A stretch of 64,000 nt of DNA, taken from assembly GCA_943735955.1 (NCBI GenBank), contig OX030958.1:8985126-9049125 (forward strand), in the 5' to 3' direction. The notes beneath the pieces are model-generated. The model saw only the letters and a list, made by a program, of their open reading frames with translations, had not been told where the DNA came from and made no database searches. Below are positions 45,801-57,734 of this stretch, piece after piece. The DNA is from Piscicola geometra (lineage: Eukaryota; Annelida; Clitellata; Hirudinida; Piscicolidae). The translations under genes were made by a program, and so were the position numbers. Positions within the stretch are counted from its first letter, which is position 1. Each line of letters begins with the position of its first letter.

Positions 45801-46886
45801 TTAAGCTTACTAGACTTAGTCGGCTGACACAAGATAAGCTAGGCTGAATTCTCTAATCGGTGAATCTTCTTTTCTCATTTCTTTTTTTACGCTTTTAAAG
45901 CTAACTCGGGTATACCCCTCTTAATTTGGTGAGTGCGTAATATATAATAGATCATAAAATGACTTTCTTTAGAAACAATAGGAAGTATCAAAGGCAACTA
46001 AGCGGCCTGAGTCATTTGTTTATAGAAACTTTCAGTGCTAATGAAATGTATAGTTAAACAAACCTATTCAAAATGATTTAATACGTAATATGAACAATTG
46101 AAGTTGTATAAACTGCGCACGTCGATGGGTTGCACAAATGTATCTAGTGAAGATTTTTCCCTATTGCTCCTACCTTTAGTTAGATCGAATTCATTGGATT
46201 AATACTGACGCGGGTAATTGATCTATAGAGATTGTGAGTGCTTGTAATAGTGACCACGAGGAATGAGAGATATTGGGCTATTAAGGAGATAGAAGGAGGT
46301 TTGTTTGGTCTTCAGTGTATTAGTGACTTCAAATTGTGTGCATGTGTGTGGTTTAAGAATTTAAAAAAGTGAATGTGAGCAGAAATTACTTATCATTTCT
46401 GATTTTGGAATTATGCCTGACCTTAACAAAACTTTTATTCATCTATTATTCGAGTTTTATTAAGATGTGTACGAGTAATAAAGCACAATCATAGCATAAT
46501 CAGGAGCTTGTTCCTCAAGTGTTTATTACTCATAAAGCTTCTTTGATTCGAGTTCATGCTAGTAATTGCTTTTTATAGACTCGGTGCGAGCAGGAGAGAG
46601 GTGCTGAGATGCTTAGATAAGTACATTTCAATCTACGCATGTTTTATTCCGAGATTGCGAGTGATGATTTGTAAAAATATAAATGAGTTAATTGTGAATG
46701 TTTAACTTTTAATATTCTGTTTTTTACAGAAAGGAAAAAGATGCGTGAAAGATTTTTCAATTTAAAAAAAATTATATTTTTAAAATAAACTAAAAATATT
46801 TAAATCTGACCGTTGTTTCTGCTTCCAGACAGAACATCAATCAAGATGAAGAGAAAAACGAACAGCCTCGCATCCATTCTCATCAT
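21081..46886 (-). CDS. Single-pass membrane protein with SUEL lectin and CUB domains
   Basis: Exons on the minus strand in order: 46811-46886, 36080-36184, 35669-35857, 34712-34876, 33394-33852, 33022-33177, 31854-31932, 21081-21807. Splice phases fit throughout and give 651 residues. Residues 1-22 are a signal peptide (MMRMDARLFVFLFILIDVLS). About 26-122 are a SUEL galactose-binding lectin domain with eight cysteines, including IEHAQYGRY and PCHKALKNHLWIGYRC. A Gln/Lys-rich linker follows. About 190-330 are a CUB domain (GQRINLTLYDYS, CRILATV, ICAGQGKVHSVY). About 331-383 are a short four-Cys, sushi-like module. About 386-409 are a transmembrane helix, and the remaining 241 residues form a cytoplasmic tail. 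Several N-glycosylation sequons fit an exposed N-terminal part. It probably binds glycans or glycoproteins at the cell surface. Ligand and orthologue are not identified. Confidence 0.88.
22463..22513. repeat. ACT/ATC trinucleotide microsatellite
   Basis: An imperfect run of ACT units is broken by ATC and TATA. It is intronic with no function implied. Confidence 0.8.
23357..23408. repeat. CAT trinucleotide microsatellite
   Basis: An imperfect CAT/ATC run. It gives rise to a His-rich short open frame that I regard as spurious. Confidence 0.8.
26370..26478. repeat. TAG trinucleotide microsatellite, imperfect
   Basis: Runs of GTA/TAG units are interrupted by TTG and AAT changes, in receptor intron 7. 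Confidence 0.75.
28012..28284 (+). other. Unrecognised open frame inside receptor intron 7
   Basis: Ninety codons are open on the strand opposite to the receptor gene, with somewhat higher GC than its surroundings, starting from a TTG rather than an ATG. It reads TSWRAYISQALITHRHIS and ends at TAG. I recognise no family. It may be the remnant of a mobile-element protein or chance. No splice or promoter context supports a gene. Confidence 0.15.
30527..30724 (+). mobile_element. tRNA-derived SINE
   Basis: The head looks like a tRNA gene. Box A TGGCTTAGATGG (30543-30554) fits the RNA polymerase III consensus, and a box-B-like AGTTCAAATTCC (30587-30598) follows at the right distance, then pairing-like GTACAGCC. 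The body has two perfect hairpins, TCATATAC/GTATATGA (30620-30640, 5-nt loop) and CACGAC/GTCGTG (30651-30666, 4-nt loop). The 3' part is GC-rich (GCGTGCCCGGGCGCTATAC) and ends in an ACATTG-type tail. The arrangement is that of a polymerase III-transcribed SINE rather than a functional tRNA. Confidence 0.75.
31130..31270. promoter_or_regulatory. GC-richer intronic island with E-box, possible enhancer
   Basis: This block in receptor intron 7, about 0.6 kb from the transmembrane exon, is richer in GC and CpG than its flanks and includes TTTCACGTGCTT (31250-31261), the same 12-mer found at 39621-39632 in intron 1. It has no protein-like frame. A regulatory element is an inference from composition and the shared motif. 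Confidence 0.25.
33394..33852 (-). CDS. Exon 5 of the lectin/CUB receptor: CUB domain
   Basis: A single 459-bp exon, phase 1 at both ends, encodes the CUB fold. After a Ser-rich lead, SSPWLLMAGEGQRINLTLYD matches the first strands, CRILATV the middle, ICAGQGKVHSVYTSTSNQVQ the ligand-edge strands, and LGFQFLFKIQG the last strand. Only two or three cysteines remain, so one of the two usual disulfides may be missing or rearranged. CUB domains mediate protein or glycan contacts outside the cell. The symmetrical 1-1 exon fits a shuffled extracellular module. Confidence 0.85.
35669..36184 (-). CDS. Exons 2-3 of the lectin/CUB receptor: SUEL lectin domain
   Basis: Exon 2 (36080-36184) and exon 3 (35669-35857) together encode the galactose-binding, sea-urchin-egg-lectin type domain. 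Exon 2 gives CNTDHFKASC and EDEVIIIEHAQYGRY; exon 3 gives DDFGHVGC, MACSGRRSC and ATPCHKALKNHLWIGYRC. The eight cysteines and the YGR and PC.....K.L.I.Y.C patterns are diagnostic of the fold. In the family this domain binds rhamnose or galactose, or acts in protein contacts (latrophilin, EVA-1). The intron between the exons is short (222 bp). Confidence 0.88.
36185..46810 (-). other. Large intron 1 of the lectin/CUB receptor gene
   Basis: About 10.6 kb of AT-rich DNA lies between the signal-peptide exon and the lectin exons. No additional exon was convincing. A GC-richer island with an E-box lies at about 39541-39760. Around 41985-42190 there is a stretch of slightly higher GC with an unremarkable 72-codon frame. 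The rest is low-complexity A/T sequence. Confidence 0.6.
39541..39760. promoter_or_regulatory. GC-richer intronic island with E-box, possible enhancer or alternative promoter
   Basis: CpG-containing sequence (GTCATCGCGACC, TTTACGCGCCATTCGAGC) stands out from AT-rich flanks. It includes CACGTG at 39624-39629 within TTTCACGTGCTT, an ATTGG box at the left edge, and a small inverted repeat CTTCAT/ATGAAG near 39557-39575. It has no supported coding frame. A regulatory role is inferred. Confidence 0.25.
46811..46886 (-). CDS. Exon 1 of the lectin/CUB receptor: signal peptide
   Basis: ATG ATG at 46886-46881 begins 25 codons that read as a textbook signal peptide (Arg near the start, then LFVFLFILIDVLSGS), followed by one extra nucleotide and a donor GTCAGA. 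The spare G joins AA at the start of exon 2 to make the Glu of ELIEAEVC, the lectin domain start. It is too short to appear as an ORF. The hydrophobic core and exact phase match support it, although the 10.6-kb distance leaves some risk. Confidence 0.72.
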
Positions 46887-49800
46887 TCAAATGATTCTCT
46901 TTAACTGAATTTCTCTATATATTCTAATGATTTCAAAGATAATATATGATAAAATGAATTATTTATTTTTAGTATAACTTTTATAACTTTCAAATAGTTT
47001 ATTATAGGCTTGTATTTGAAACTTTTAAATATGTTTAAATTTTTATAAAAATAAGTTTCATTTTAAATGCTTATAAAGATTAAGTTTAAATAAATAATTT
47101 TCAGATATTTATAATTCTAATACTTTAAAAAAAATACATACATAAGTATAGAAAAGTCTATTCAATCTGGGAACATTGCCTTATTTCAGTCTTATATACC
47201 GAAACGTTATGGTATATAGTATATATAATATTGGATACACATACTAAGATATACATACTCATACACAGGTATATAATTCTATATGCTTTTACTAGTTAGA
47301 AGTATGATTGATAAGAAAAAAAGTTAATTTTTTCACCTAAGTTAAATTTTTCTTCTATTAGCTCTAGAAACATCAATAACTTTTGACATTTTAATTAGTT
47401 GATAATTTGAGTGAAAGTAATCTAACTAGATTTTCCTATTTAGAAAAATCAATTTTAATATTAGTTTACCCTTTGTTTCCGTTTCACTTTAAATCATGTC
47501 ATAAAATAGATTTTTTTTTAATTTTTTACTTTACACTATTAGCCAAATTCTTGCTTTCTGTTAGATCTAATCAGGAAAAAAAACAAAGCATAGTGGCTGT
47601 AAAAATAAGAAAAGATGCTTGAAAAAATTCAATTTTAAACCCATAAGCATCTGCGATTGAAAAATATATTTATTACTTTTCAATAACTTAGAGAGAAAGA
47701 TGATTTCGAATGCAGAAACTTAATTACTCACAAATAATGAATAAAGAATCGAGTAAACTTTTTAATCCAATTTATTTAGTTTTTTTTTGTTTATTCTCGA
47801 AATATATAGTTATAATGACTTCAATGCTGTTTTTCATCAACTTTTAATTTTTTTCCTCATTAATTATGGATGACAACTGGTTCAAAAATCAAGATAAAGG
47901 TTAGTTACACATTTTTAAAGCGTGTAAAAAGTTTCCAACTACAATATGTCTGTTGAAAAGATATGCGATTTCTTCTTTTATAATATGCCTATTTTACGTA
48001 CTTTATTTTTATCTTCATGTTTCAAAAAAAATTGTATTATTATAAAAACCCTTTTTTCAAATCGATAGAAAGTTATTAAATTATAATTTTACAACTAATA
48101 TATATATTTTTAAAGATTATAAATGCTATCTTTTATTATAAACAACCTGAATTTATTATATACTTTTCGAATATTGTTATTGGTACTCGTGAACGGTTTC
48201 ATTTGTATCATTATTCATGACCAAGTGGTCTTGAAGCTCATTCGGGTTTACGCCACGTTCATAATTATTGTCGTTGTATCGTGTCGAGTACCTTAGTACT
48301 CGGGCATTCGTTGCTTTTCTTACTATTTTCAAAAAATCTTATATTATAAAAAGCTACAATGAAACTGCTGGTGTTCTCGAATAACAAAAAAAAGGTCAGA
48401 CAATCAATCAGTGTCGTGGGGGGTGTTGTCAGCCCAAAAAGAAAGGCTTAATTATTTTCATTGAGTATATTATCTTAGTATATATGTTTACACTTTTCTG
48501 ACTTGGCTGAAAAGGGTCAAATAGGGCCTAGCAAATTCATGTTTTTTTATGAATAATCTGCCCCATTTGAGAATCCAGCTCATTTCAGAACGAATAAAAT
48601 GTTATAAACTTTAGAATAAAATAGCTAAAAACTCTTGCTTTTTTCAATAAAAAAAACTGCGCACTCTATTTTAGAATAGGGTAAGGGTCAAGGTGAGATT
48701 CATTTAAAAAGTCATATTTTTTTATAAAGTTTCTATTGCTGAGTCTCATTCTCAAATGGGTTGGAACATATAGATTTATTTTCTCAATATTCATTGCACT
48801 TGAGACCTGCTTTGTTTTACAGCCATTAAATTTTTTAAAATGTAATTTTATGGCATTGAAACTTTCAAATTTTAATAACTCAAATTTATAAATTTATTTT
48901 ACGTCAATATTCTTGTTGGATTCTACTTATTCATTTAGGTTCAACACAACTTTCAATAAATTATTTTTTATAGCACTGCATGCAGATGATAAAATTTAAC
49001 CTTGTTTTATTTCTTTAAGATATTTTATATTCAAGTTCAATACTTTTAAAGTAATGTTTATGGTTGAAGTTTTGCTCATTAGCTATTACACACACGTGTT
49101 TCATTGAGCCCAAACACAAATAAGTCTGAGTGTTTGTAAATACCATTATTTTCAAGCTATTTATCTATTTTATTATTGCCACTTTTTTCTTTTCACTATT
49201 TTGTTCCTCTTTGTATCAAAAATGAAATAAAATAATGTTAAAAAATTTAAGATTTTTTCATTGAAATAAATTAAATGATTTTTTGAATGGTCAAATGTAC
49301 TACGTTTGTGTGCTTTGTAATCTTTATTTTATGTTCAAATGGACTTTAAAGTGTCAAGAAAAATGTTTGGATTCATTGAATTGTTTGTTTAAAGATTTTG
49401 GCGTGTTATTACAAATGTTTAGTAAATAACTTTTTCAAACAATAACATAGAATTTTACATTATAGTACGTTTATCTTTCATATGCATCTTAATAAGTGGG
49501 TGTTGTTGCTGAATGGCGTCCTATGAACTGAGCATTCTCCATCAAATTAGACGCTAAATCTCGCATCCACATTGTGGGCTTTTTCAATTTGTTTTTTGTC
49601 TGTGCTTCCTCTATCGCTTTCCAAGCATTGTTTTGTTTGATTTGGAAAACGTTGTGCTCCAGATAGCGATGTCAAATTGTTTTGTTATGTTCAGTTGCTT
49701 CGATTTAATTAAGTTGATTTTTTTTCTCAATAATTTAAACATGAATTTTTTATAAGATAATTAGTTGTTAAATACTTCAATTAATAATCTTTTGAAAAAA

Positions 49801-52719
49801 ATTAATTAACAATTCTTTTTTTTAAAGTAAAAATGTTTCGAAAAGTTAACAAATTTTGAAAATCAAATATATAAACAATTTTCAGAAATATAATTATCTT
49901 AAAAATTTATCAGAAAATTTTAAACATTGGTTACATTTTTATTGATGTAGATTTCATTTCAAAATGACACATTTAATGTGTTTCAAAATTCTTTGAAAAC
50001 TTTTTTCCGATTATTTTATAATCCTTTTTTATATTATTTTCTATACTCCTCTCATGTAATGTTGTAAGAAATAATGTCTATAAATAGTTTTTTTCAATTA
50101 TAATTTGAAGTAATTTACAAACTATGAGATAAAAAAAACTTTTTAAGAATCAAATGAATTCTATTTTGGCTTCATTAGCACCAGGAGTATTGTTTGTATA
50201 ACGGTTTTTTTCATGTATATTCATCAAAATAATCATCTTTTGTATATTCTTTTGAAAAGAAATAATGTCAAAACTTTTTTTCTGTCGACGACATTTAATT
50301 TACTTTGTTTCTTGAAGCAAAAATCTAATTTGAGCTTTCAAGAGTATCATTTTGAAAAAAAGTTTTTGTGAAATTCGTGTAAAATATTTCACTAGAACGT
50401 GTTCATTCTATCTTTTATTTTCATTAGCAGACACATATAAAGTTTCAATGTTTATTAAGAGTCACCAACTTGCATGCGAAATCATAAATTAACCCGTTTA
50501 TCATTTATTATCAAACGATTAGGTTTAATAATCCAAAAATTGAATGTAGGTTAACGGTTCAAATATCGATGATACCAATATCTATATTAGTGTGATATGA
50601 TCAAATTTTTATAAAACATCTGTCTTTAAACCAGTCTCGTTTCTCAGACGTTGTCTGCCATCCGTATAAAATGAACCCATAAGGACCCATAAGGAGTGCA
50701 CTCGAAGTATCTTAATTGTACCATTGGAAAAAATGGATTGATATAAAAAATGAATATTAATGAACACAGAATATAGACAAAATTATGGAATAAATTTATC
50801 TTCAATGTCACGTTTGTACCCAGTAACAAGACATTGAGCACGTTCTGATTAAAACAGAACTCGCATGAATCATCATAAGAAGTTCTTATGTATCTCCATA
50901 ATGCAACAGGCAATGACCGAGTTTAATTTCAATTTTAAACTTTGAAGTATTTTTGGTAGTTTTCATTTCCATTTCATGCTTTTTTAAAATCAAAAATAAT
51001 ATAGTAAATAGAAAAAAGTATTGTTTAAAAATATACAAAAGTTAAATTTTCACAGAATAGAAATATTTACAGTCGATTAAGGAAATTGTTCATAAAGTAA
51101 AATATAATGAATAAATCAATTAGTATTTAGATTAAAGTAAACATGTTTATAAAAGAAACCTTCAACGGATTAACACAACATTTCCGAAAAAAATCTGAAA
51201 GCATTTTTAGATAAAAATAAAACCTTTTTCAGGATAACAGTGAATAGAAATATTTTTTGAGACCATGAAAACCTAGACGAAAAAGCCTCATTTTGAGTAA
51301 TTTAATATAAAAGTTAATAAGATCATCTTTAGAACATCATTAATACTATTAAGCCGCCGAAAACTCTTTAAAAAAGTTGATTAACACAGAAAAATGGCAT
51401 TTGATTTTCACTAATTTTTTTTAGTCTTATACAAAAATCGTTTAGTTTTAAAATTACATGAGCTACATTTATGTAAGATTTTTCTTACCTAAAATACTTA
51501 TTTTAAAAGCTTTTAAATAAAGTGGCATTAGTATCCATATGAGAACAGATAGATACACTTAATCTAAAGTTTTCCTAAAACATTAACTTCGTTAATCGTT
51601 AATTAGTTGAATTGTTCCTAATTCAAAGAAAGTAACATTGAATTCTATAATCTTGATTTTATTATTCCTAAAAACATTTAGCAAAATATCAACAAAATTG
51701 GAGTTTGAAATAGGATTGAATGAAACAAAAATACTGTTGTAGTATTATATTTTTTGCATTATTAAACCAAAAAATTAATAATTTATTTTAAAAATGTTTT
51801 TAAAAATTTGTAAAAAAGAAAAGGTTAATATTTAAATAATTCAATATCTTTTTTAGTTTTTTTTTTGCATTTCATTTATAAGATGCAGGTTTTTTTCATG
51901 AAAAATAGCATCTCGAAGGTTTCACTTGATAAAGATGATCTCTTGACACGTAAGATGTCTTTGATTTTTGATAATAAACGTTTTATCACAGCACTGGATA
52001 AAGTACCTGTGTTGAACAATTCTATGTTAAATAAATTGGAAAAAAAATCTGCCAGAGTCCTTGACCAGGTATTGGCGAAGTTTTGGGTCTCGATTTTGTT
52101 TGATCCATGGTTTTCTTGCTATTATTAGCTCTTTCATATTAATGAAAAAGACTGAGTCATCTTAATATTTTTTTCTTCGTTGTTGCTCTATTGCTGAGCA
52201 GCAATAAAAGAAATTGCCAGCACTGACAATTTTAATGAGCATTTTAAATTCTTTAAAAACTCTTTATCGGATTAACGGTTTGCTACCCAGCTTTGATTAA
52301 TAGTATTATGATCTGTGGAAAAAAGAGTCGATAGGATTAAAACCAAACCTCTGAAATATTGAAATATTCTTTATGAAAAGCCTTATAACAAAAAGAAGCA
52401 ATAGTGCTCGAACATCCTATATTCCATTTAATACCATCCATTCAGTGACTCTGTACACATTCGGGTCAGTCAATTTGAGGCAACGGAATATGAAAAAATA
52501 CGCATAACAATAATATTATCGATAAAAATAATGTCCAGGTTTTAACAAAGAGGATTATTGGCAGATAAAAGAGTGATAGAAATCCTTAATAGTTAGTAAC
52601 ATTAAACGTAAACCTTTCCAATAACTGTTCAAGTTGGAAAGATTATATTTAAAAAAGTGTTTAAAATTTTTCACGAGACCTAATCTACTTTTGGTAGCAC
52701 CCATCTGCTCTCGAAGAAT

Positions 52720-52775
52720 TTTTGGCGTGTGCAGGAATCGAACTCACGACCTAGGCCTTTAAGACACGATTCGTT
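52720..52775 (-). mobile_element. Truncated tRNA-like fragment, probable SINE remnant
   Basis: Read on the minus strand, CTTAAAGG then GTGAGTTCGATTCCTGCAC contains an almost perfect box B (AGTTCGATTCC, complement of 52734-52744), the T-loop half of a tRNA. No box A is present at the expected distance, so the 5' half is missing or decayed. CTTAAAGG before box B is shared with the SINE at 30527, but the downstream bodies differ, so it may be another family. Confidence 0.45.
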
Positions 52776-53820
52776 AAACATTAAAAATGTTTTTTAATAA
52801 TTAAAATTGACATTCTGTTTCACTAACTCTTTTTTCCTCTATTTAATTCTTTTCAAATAATTTATTCATGTGCTCTAAAGAGTTTCAACAATTTCTATAA
52901 ACTTCAATTATTTGAGTGAAGATTAAACAAAACTATAAAAAAATTTTTTCCAATTTATAAATAGTGGTGAAAATTCGATTTGAAAACGTGTAAAAAAGAA
53001 GTTTACACAGAGACCCTAAATTGGAGGCACTCATAATGATCATGCTTGAGAGACATCTGCTTGGAACAATGAGAACATATGTCCCTTTCAGATCATATAA
53101 GTCTTCTCGGACCAAGGATTAATGCTTTTAATTCAAATGATATATCTTGCCCCGGTTTTGATTGTTATATTTCATAGGAACTTAATGATATTTCTTATTA
53201 GATTTTGAAACCAAAAATTTATATAAATGTTTTGAGCTTTATGAAATACAAAATAACTTCATGTGTTTCAACAAATCTTCCTTTAAAGATGGCGGCTTAA
53301 ATTTATTTGAATGGTATCCATCTTAAAAAGCCTTTTATTTTGGTTTTATAAAATTCTAAAACTTTTTTTCCTTTAGAACTTAATGATACAAAAATTGATA
53401 AAATCTGAAATGATTGTTCACTATGTTTATACGAATTTTAAATGAGATTTTCATTTACTGTTTTTATACATTTATTTCACTCAAAAAAGCCGAAACCTCA
53501 TCTAATAATGAAATGTGAAGTGTCTTGTTAAAACATAATAAATAAACGAATATTTTAAAACTATTTTTCAAATAATTTTGAAATTCTCTAGAATTTTTTT
53601 TCAAAATCTAATTAAGCGTTAATCTGATTACACCCACTCAACTAGCATCAAGAATTGAGTCAGCCTGGACAAACTCAAAAGTGCCGATTTAGAAAATGAC
53701 TCAATGAGTTTAGCGAATAATCCGTAATAAATAATTTAATAACAGACTTTTTTTCACAATTTTTCGAACGAACTTTATTTAATGAGTCTATTTTTAGAAA
53801 AAAAATCGAAAAATTAGATA

Positions 53821-55216
53821 TTCGTTACGTCTATTGAAATATGATTTACTAGGTTATTTCATGAATATTTAATACTGGAAGTTGGTACTTTTGATGAAAC
53901 CCCCGCGTTTTTAAGTCAAAAGAAATCATTAGATAATTTAACTTAATCAAATTGTACGATAATAAGGTTACTTAATATAATAATTAATATAATATATATT
54001 ATAAATATATATAAAAAATATTTGTGCCGCCAACACTACACTGGGCTTCAGCAGAGGCATGAAAATAGTTCTGCAATTGGTTGAAAAGGATATAAGGGTA
54101 TATCAGGTTTTACAAAGTTTTATGGTAGAAATAAACGTTTATAGAAAAATCTCTAGTGTAGTTGGACATGCACTTGACATGTGTCTTCAGCTGGTGGCTT
54201 CCGAGCTCAGTCTTGGAACCGATTCAATGAGTTTCTCCTCTACCTTGAGCAAAGAATGGATTCCAGTGAGCTGTTTTTTTTACAAAGACAACAAGTTAGG
54301 GTTTTTTCCAAAGCAACAACAATTCTTATTCACCACTTTATTGATTTCAATAAGTTCTCAAGCCAAAACCCACAGATAAACAATCTCCTAGGCTGTCTAC
54401 TAAGAGAAGTTATGGAACCTCCCTATTTCAAGTTGTTCTGGTGTGGTTTTCCGGCTTGGATGTGCATTTGGTGTCAAAAGCAGCAGTTGAGCACTTGGAG
54501 TAAGTCTATAAGTTAATTTCTCTTATGCAGTCCTTTCTCAAGACGGTTTTAGATAGGCAAAAGAGAGACAAGGACATTGATGAAGAGGCCATACCTATAG
54601 ACAACCCCATCAGTGAGCAGGCTTCTGAAATCGATGACACTTTTGTTCACAACTTCAGAATGAAGAGGCAGTGTGGTAAGGTGAACGATAGACTGAAGAA
54701 ACTAGTAAATTGAATGCAGTCAGTAGATCCATCATCCTATAAGAGAGCCAGCAGCCTAGAGATGGACAGATCCCGTCTTTCAAAGGCTTCAAAGCAACGG
54801 TCAAACAAAAAAACAGTCAAAATTTAACTAGAGTAAAAGAAAAAAAATTAAGTTTGAAAAAAAACAAAATTAAAAAAAAATCTGGTTTATAGAATGAAGC
54901 GAAAAAGACTTGACTTTTATGCCAGTTGAAATCAAAAGATGATCCTTTCACTGAAAATAAAAAAGTTTAAAAGATTTTTTCTAAATAAAAGTATTAACCA
55001 AGAAAGATTAAAATATGGAAAAAAAAACAAAAAAGTTTTTAAAGTTTAAAAAATGTGTTTTTAACATCTCCCATTTTGAGTGTTTTTTTCAAACGCGGGG
55101 GGGGGGGGGGTTAATTATTGACATAAAAAATTAATTTTTGTGCCAAACTTCTTGTGTTGTTAGTGTTAATCATGTCCTAAGTGAACGTTTCAAAATTTTG
55201 AAATCGATGATTATGC
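53821..55216 (+). mobile_element. Unclassified interspersed element, copy 2 (longer copy)
   Basis: This is the fuller homologue of 17214-18245. Open segments are at 54181-54516 (111 codons, ending in CQKQQLSTW) and 54531-54713 (SFLKTVLDRQKRDKDIDEEA, ending RLKKLVN and TGA at 54711-54713), interrupted relative to each other. Between them lies a 31-nt stretch at 54500-54530 with GTAAGT and TTATGCAG ends, present at the same length in copy 1 (17551-17581). It looks like a tiny intron, though the flanking frames do not join cleanly. A G14 run lies at 55097-55110. The encoded protein is not recognised, and no terminal repeats or target duplications were found. Confidence 0.75.
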
Positions 55217-57734
55217 CCCCCCTTTACTGAAAATATGAAAATATGGAGAAAAAATTATAAACATTTTAGTCTTGAAAAAGTATTTTTCTTTAAAAATATA
55301 TTAAACAGTTCATTTAGATCTGAAATTTGTGAGTCAAAATAAAAAAATTTCATCAATTTAGATAAGTTTGAAACTCACTAAAAACTATACTGAAATAAAT
55401 ACGTAATATTGATTCAAACGAACCGTTCTATAAACATATAAACATCGAAATAGCAGTGTAATTATATCTTTAAAGGAAATCTTGAATGTTGTAAATTAGC
55501 AACAAAAACATCTAATCGGGAGAATCAATGGTTACTGCATCTTTCATGGATGTTCCTGGCAAGCTATTTGTCTTTCATCTTACGTCCTTATGCGATTATG
55601 TTTGGACTAGTACGCATTTTATGTGCATCCTATTTTATCCCTTAGCCAACTGTCTTCTTATTCTAATGCTATTGTTTCCCTGGTTATTTATTTCTTTGGT
55701 TTTTGAATTCAATCTTTTTGAAAATGATTTTTTATAATTAAATATAAAGAGTTTATTATTTATTAAACAAAATTAATAGTTCACTTGACGAGTAAGCTAC
55801 GCCGTTTTTGCGTTCCAAAAACCCAGAGCCTTTGAACAATAACAAAAATAAATAGACTTCTGAACTAAGTCTTTTATTTTTTAAGCAAAAACCTTTCAGT
55901 TCGAGTTCAGTTAAAAAAATAATAAGTTTAAAAACGGAAGTTAAATATTAAATATTACATTTTTGAGTAAAATAATATATACAAAATCGGTTATATTTCA
56001 ATAATAAATTTCATAAATAGAAAAAACGAAACGGATTTTCTTAATGATTCCAGCTCGCACTTAGCTTTATGATCGAATCTAAAGAACTAAAAGTGCTTTT
56101 ATATTGATTCAGAGTTCCATGGAATTTTCTCATTATTTGATCACACTTCAACATTCAAATTTATCTCATTGAAATGTAAAAAATTATTTTATATTTTGTA
56201 AACATTAGTAGATGAAGCTATGAAAAATAAACTTACGTATTTTTCTGTATAATGTAAATACTAAATTAATCAAATCCATTAGAATTATAGGAAGTAAAAT
56301 AATTCGTTTTATAATAATTATATAAAATATAAAATTAGCCAAAAATAAATAAATTAGTAAAGGCTGAATGATGACATCGTTTAGCCTAATGAAATACTCT
56401 GACACTTACTGATCGCTTTCTTCTCAATTATATTAGCAATTGGACGCATGAATCACAGTCCTAAAAAAAGTCAGTTGTAGTATTGAAAAATATAAAGGCT
56501 TCACTAGATGGCAGTTTGAAAAAAAGTTATTGTTTCTATAAAAAAACTTTTCAGGGATACAAATATTTAAAAGCAGTAATGTAAATAAAGAAATTTAATT
56601 TTTTTAAATTTTTCTTTTATGCATAAGATGTAACAATAATTTTTCACAGGTTTATTATTAATTTAAAATGCAAAAGAAAGAAGGATTAGTATGAGGTTAA
56701 AGTTTTATTTATACAATTATACGTTTGCGTTTAGGTTTTAAAAAAAAAGTTAACTGCATAAAAACTTACTTTGAGTGGAAATTGAAAAACCCTTTCGGGA
56801 ATTTTATGATTGTTCGTAAAACCTTTTAAATGAATTCTCACATTTTATAAAAAAATTTAATTAATTTTTTTTGAACATTTTAAAAAGCGGTATAATATTA
56901 ATACTCATGAAAAATACATGCACTTGAAAAAATAAACTAAAACGCTATTAATTAAAAGTTAAAGTATAATTATTCAAAAATTGAGCTATAGTGACAGTAA
57001 ATAAATTAGTTAACAAATTATAAAATATAGGACATTAAACATAATTATTCCATAAAATTGGTGGAAAATGGTTTTAATTGCAAAAAATAGAGCCTAAAAC
57101 GAAGGTTTTCAACACTTGTTGATTTTTGAGTAAATAAAATGTAAATAATTATTAAGAAAAAAAACATTTCGTCTGTTGGAAGAAAAACGAAGTCGGTCAC
57201 GTTCTTTGTGGTCTTGTTTATATTAATGGCTCTGTCTAAAGTTTGTTTGCTACGGTAAATAGCTTATGGAAAGCCATATGTTCTTATTTTCTTAGAAAAA
57301 TCTATTTGTTATATTGTAAATTTAAAATATCCTTAAGAAGTCTCAAGCCATTTTAAATTGGCTTGTCTTGTTAACTTCTAATTATTAATAAAACAATCAT
57401 TTTTAAATCTTTCAAAGATAATCTTTGAAATGCCTGGCAGCATATGTTCAAAGTATAAATGATTCTCGCTCAGACTATTGTTTTGTTTTTGTATTACAAC
57501 TACAAAAACGGTAGATACAACCACTCTAGCTAGTTGCTAAGATACAGGCAGGAAGACTTGAAAAAACACGTTATCAAGAAGTTCAAACACACAACTGGAG
57601 AGCTAAGTTGTATGACAAAGCAAAGGCATTTCTCTAGAAGATCTTTCACAACAATCAGAACTTGAGCTCAGACTGCCTTGGAATAAATTGTTTTTCAACA
57701 TCAGCTTCACGAAAACCAGAAAGAATGAATTCAA

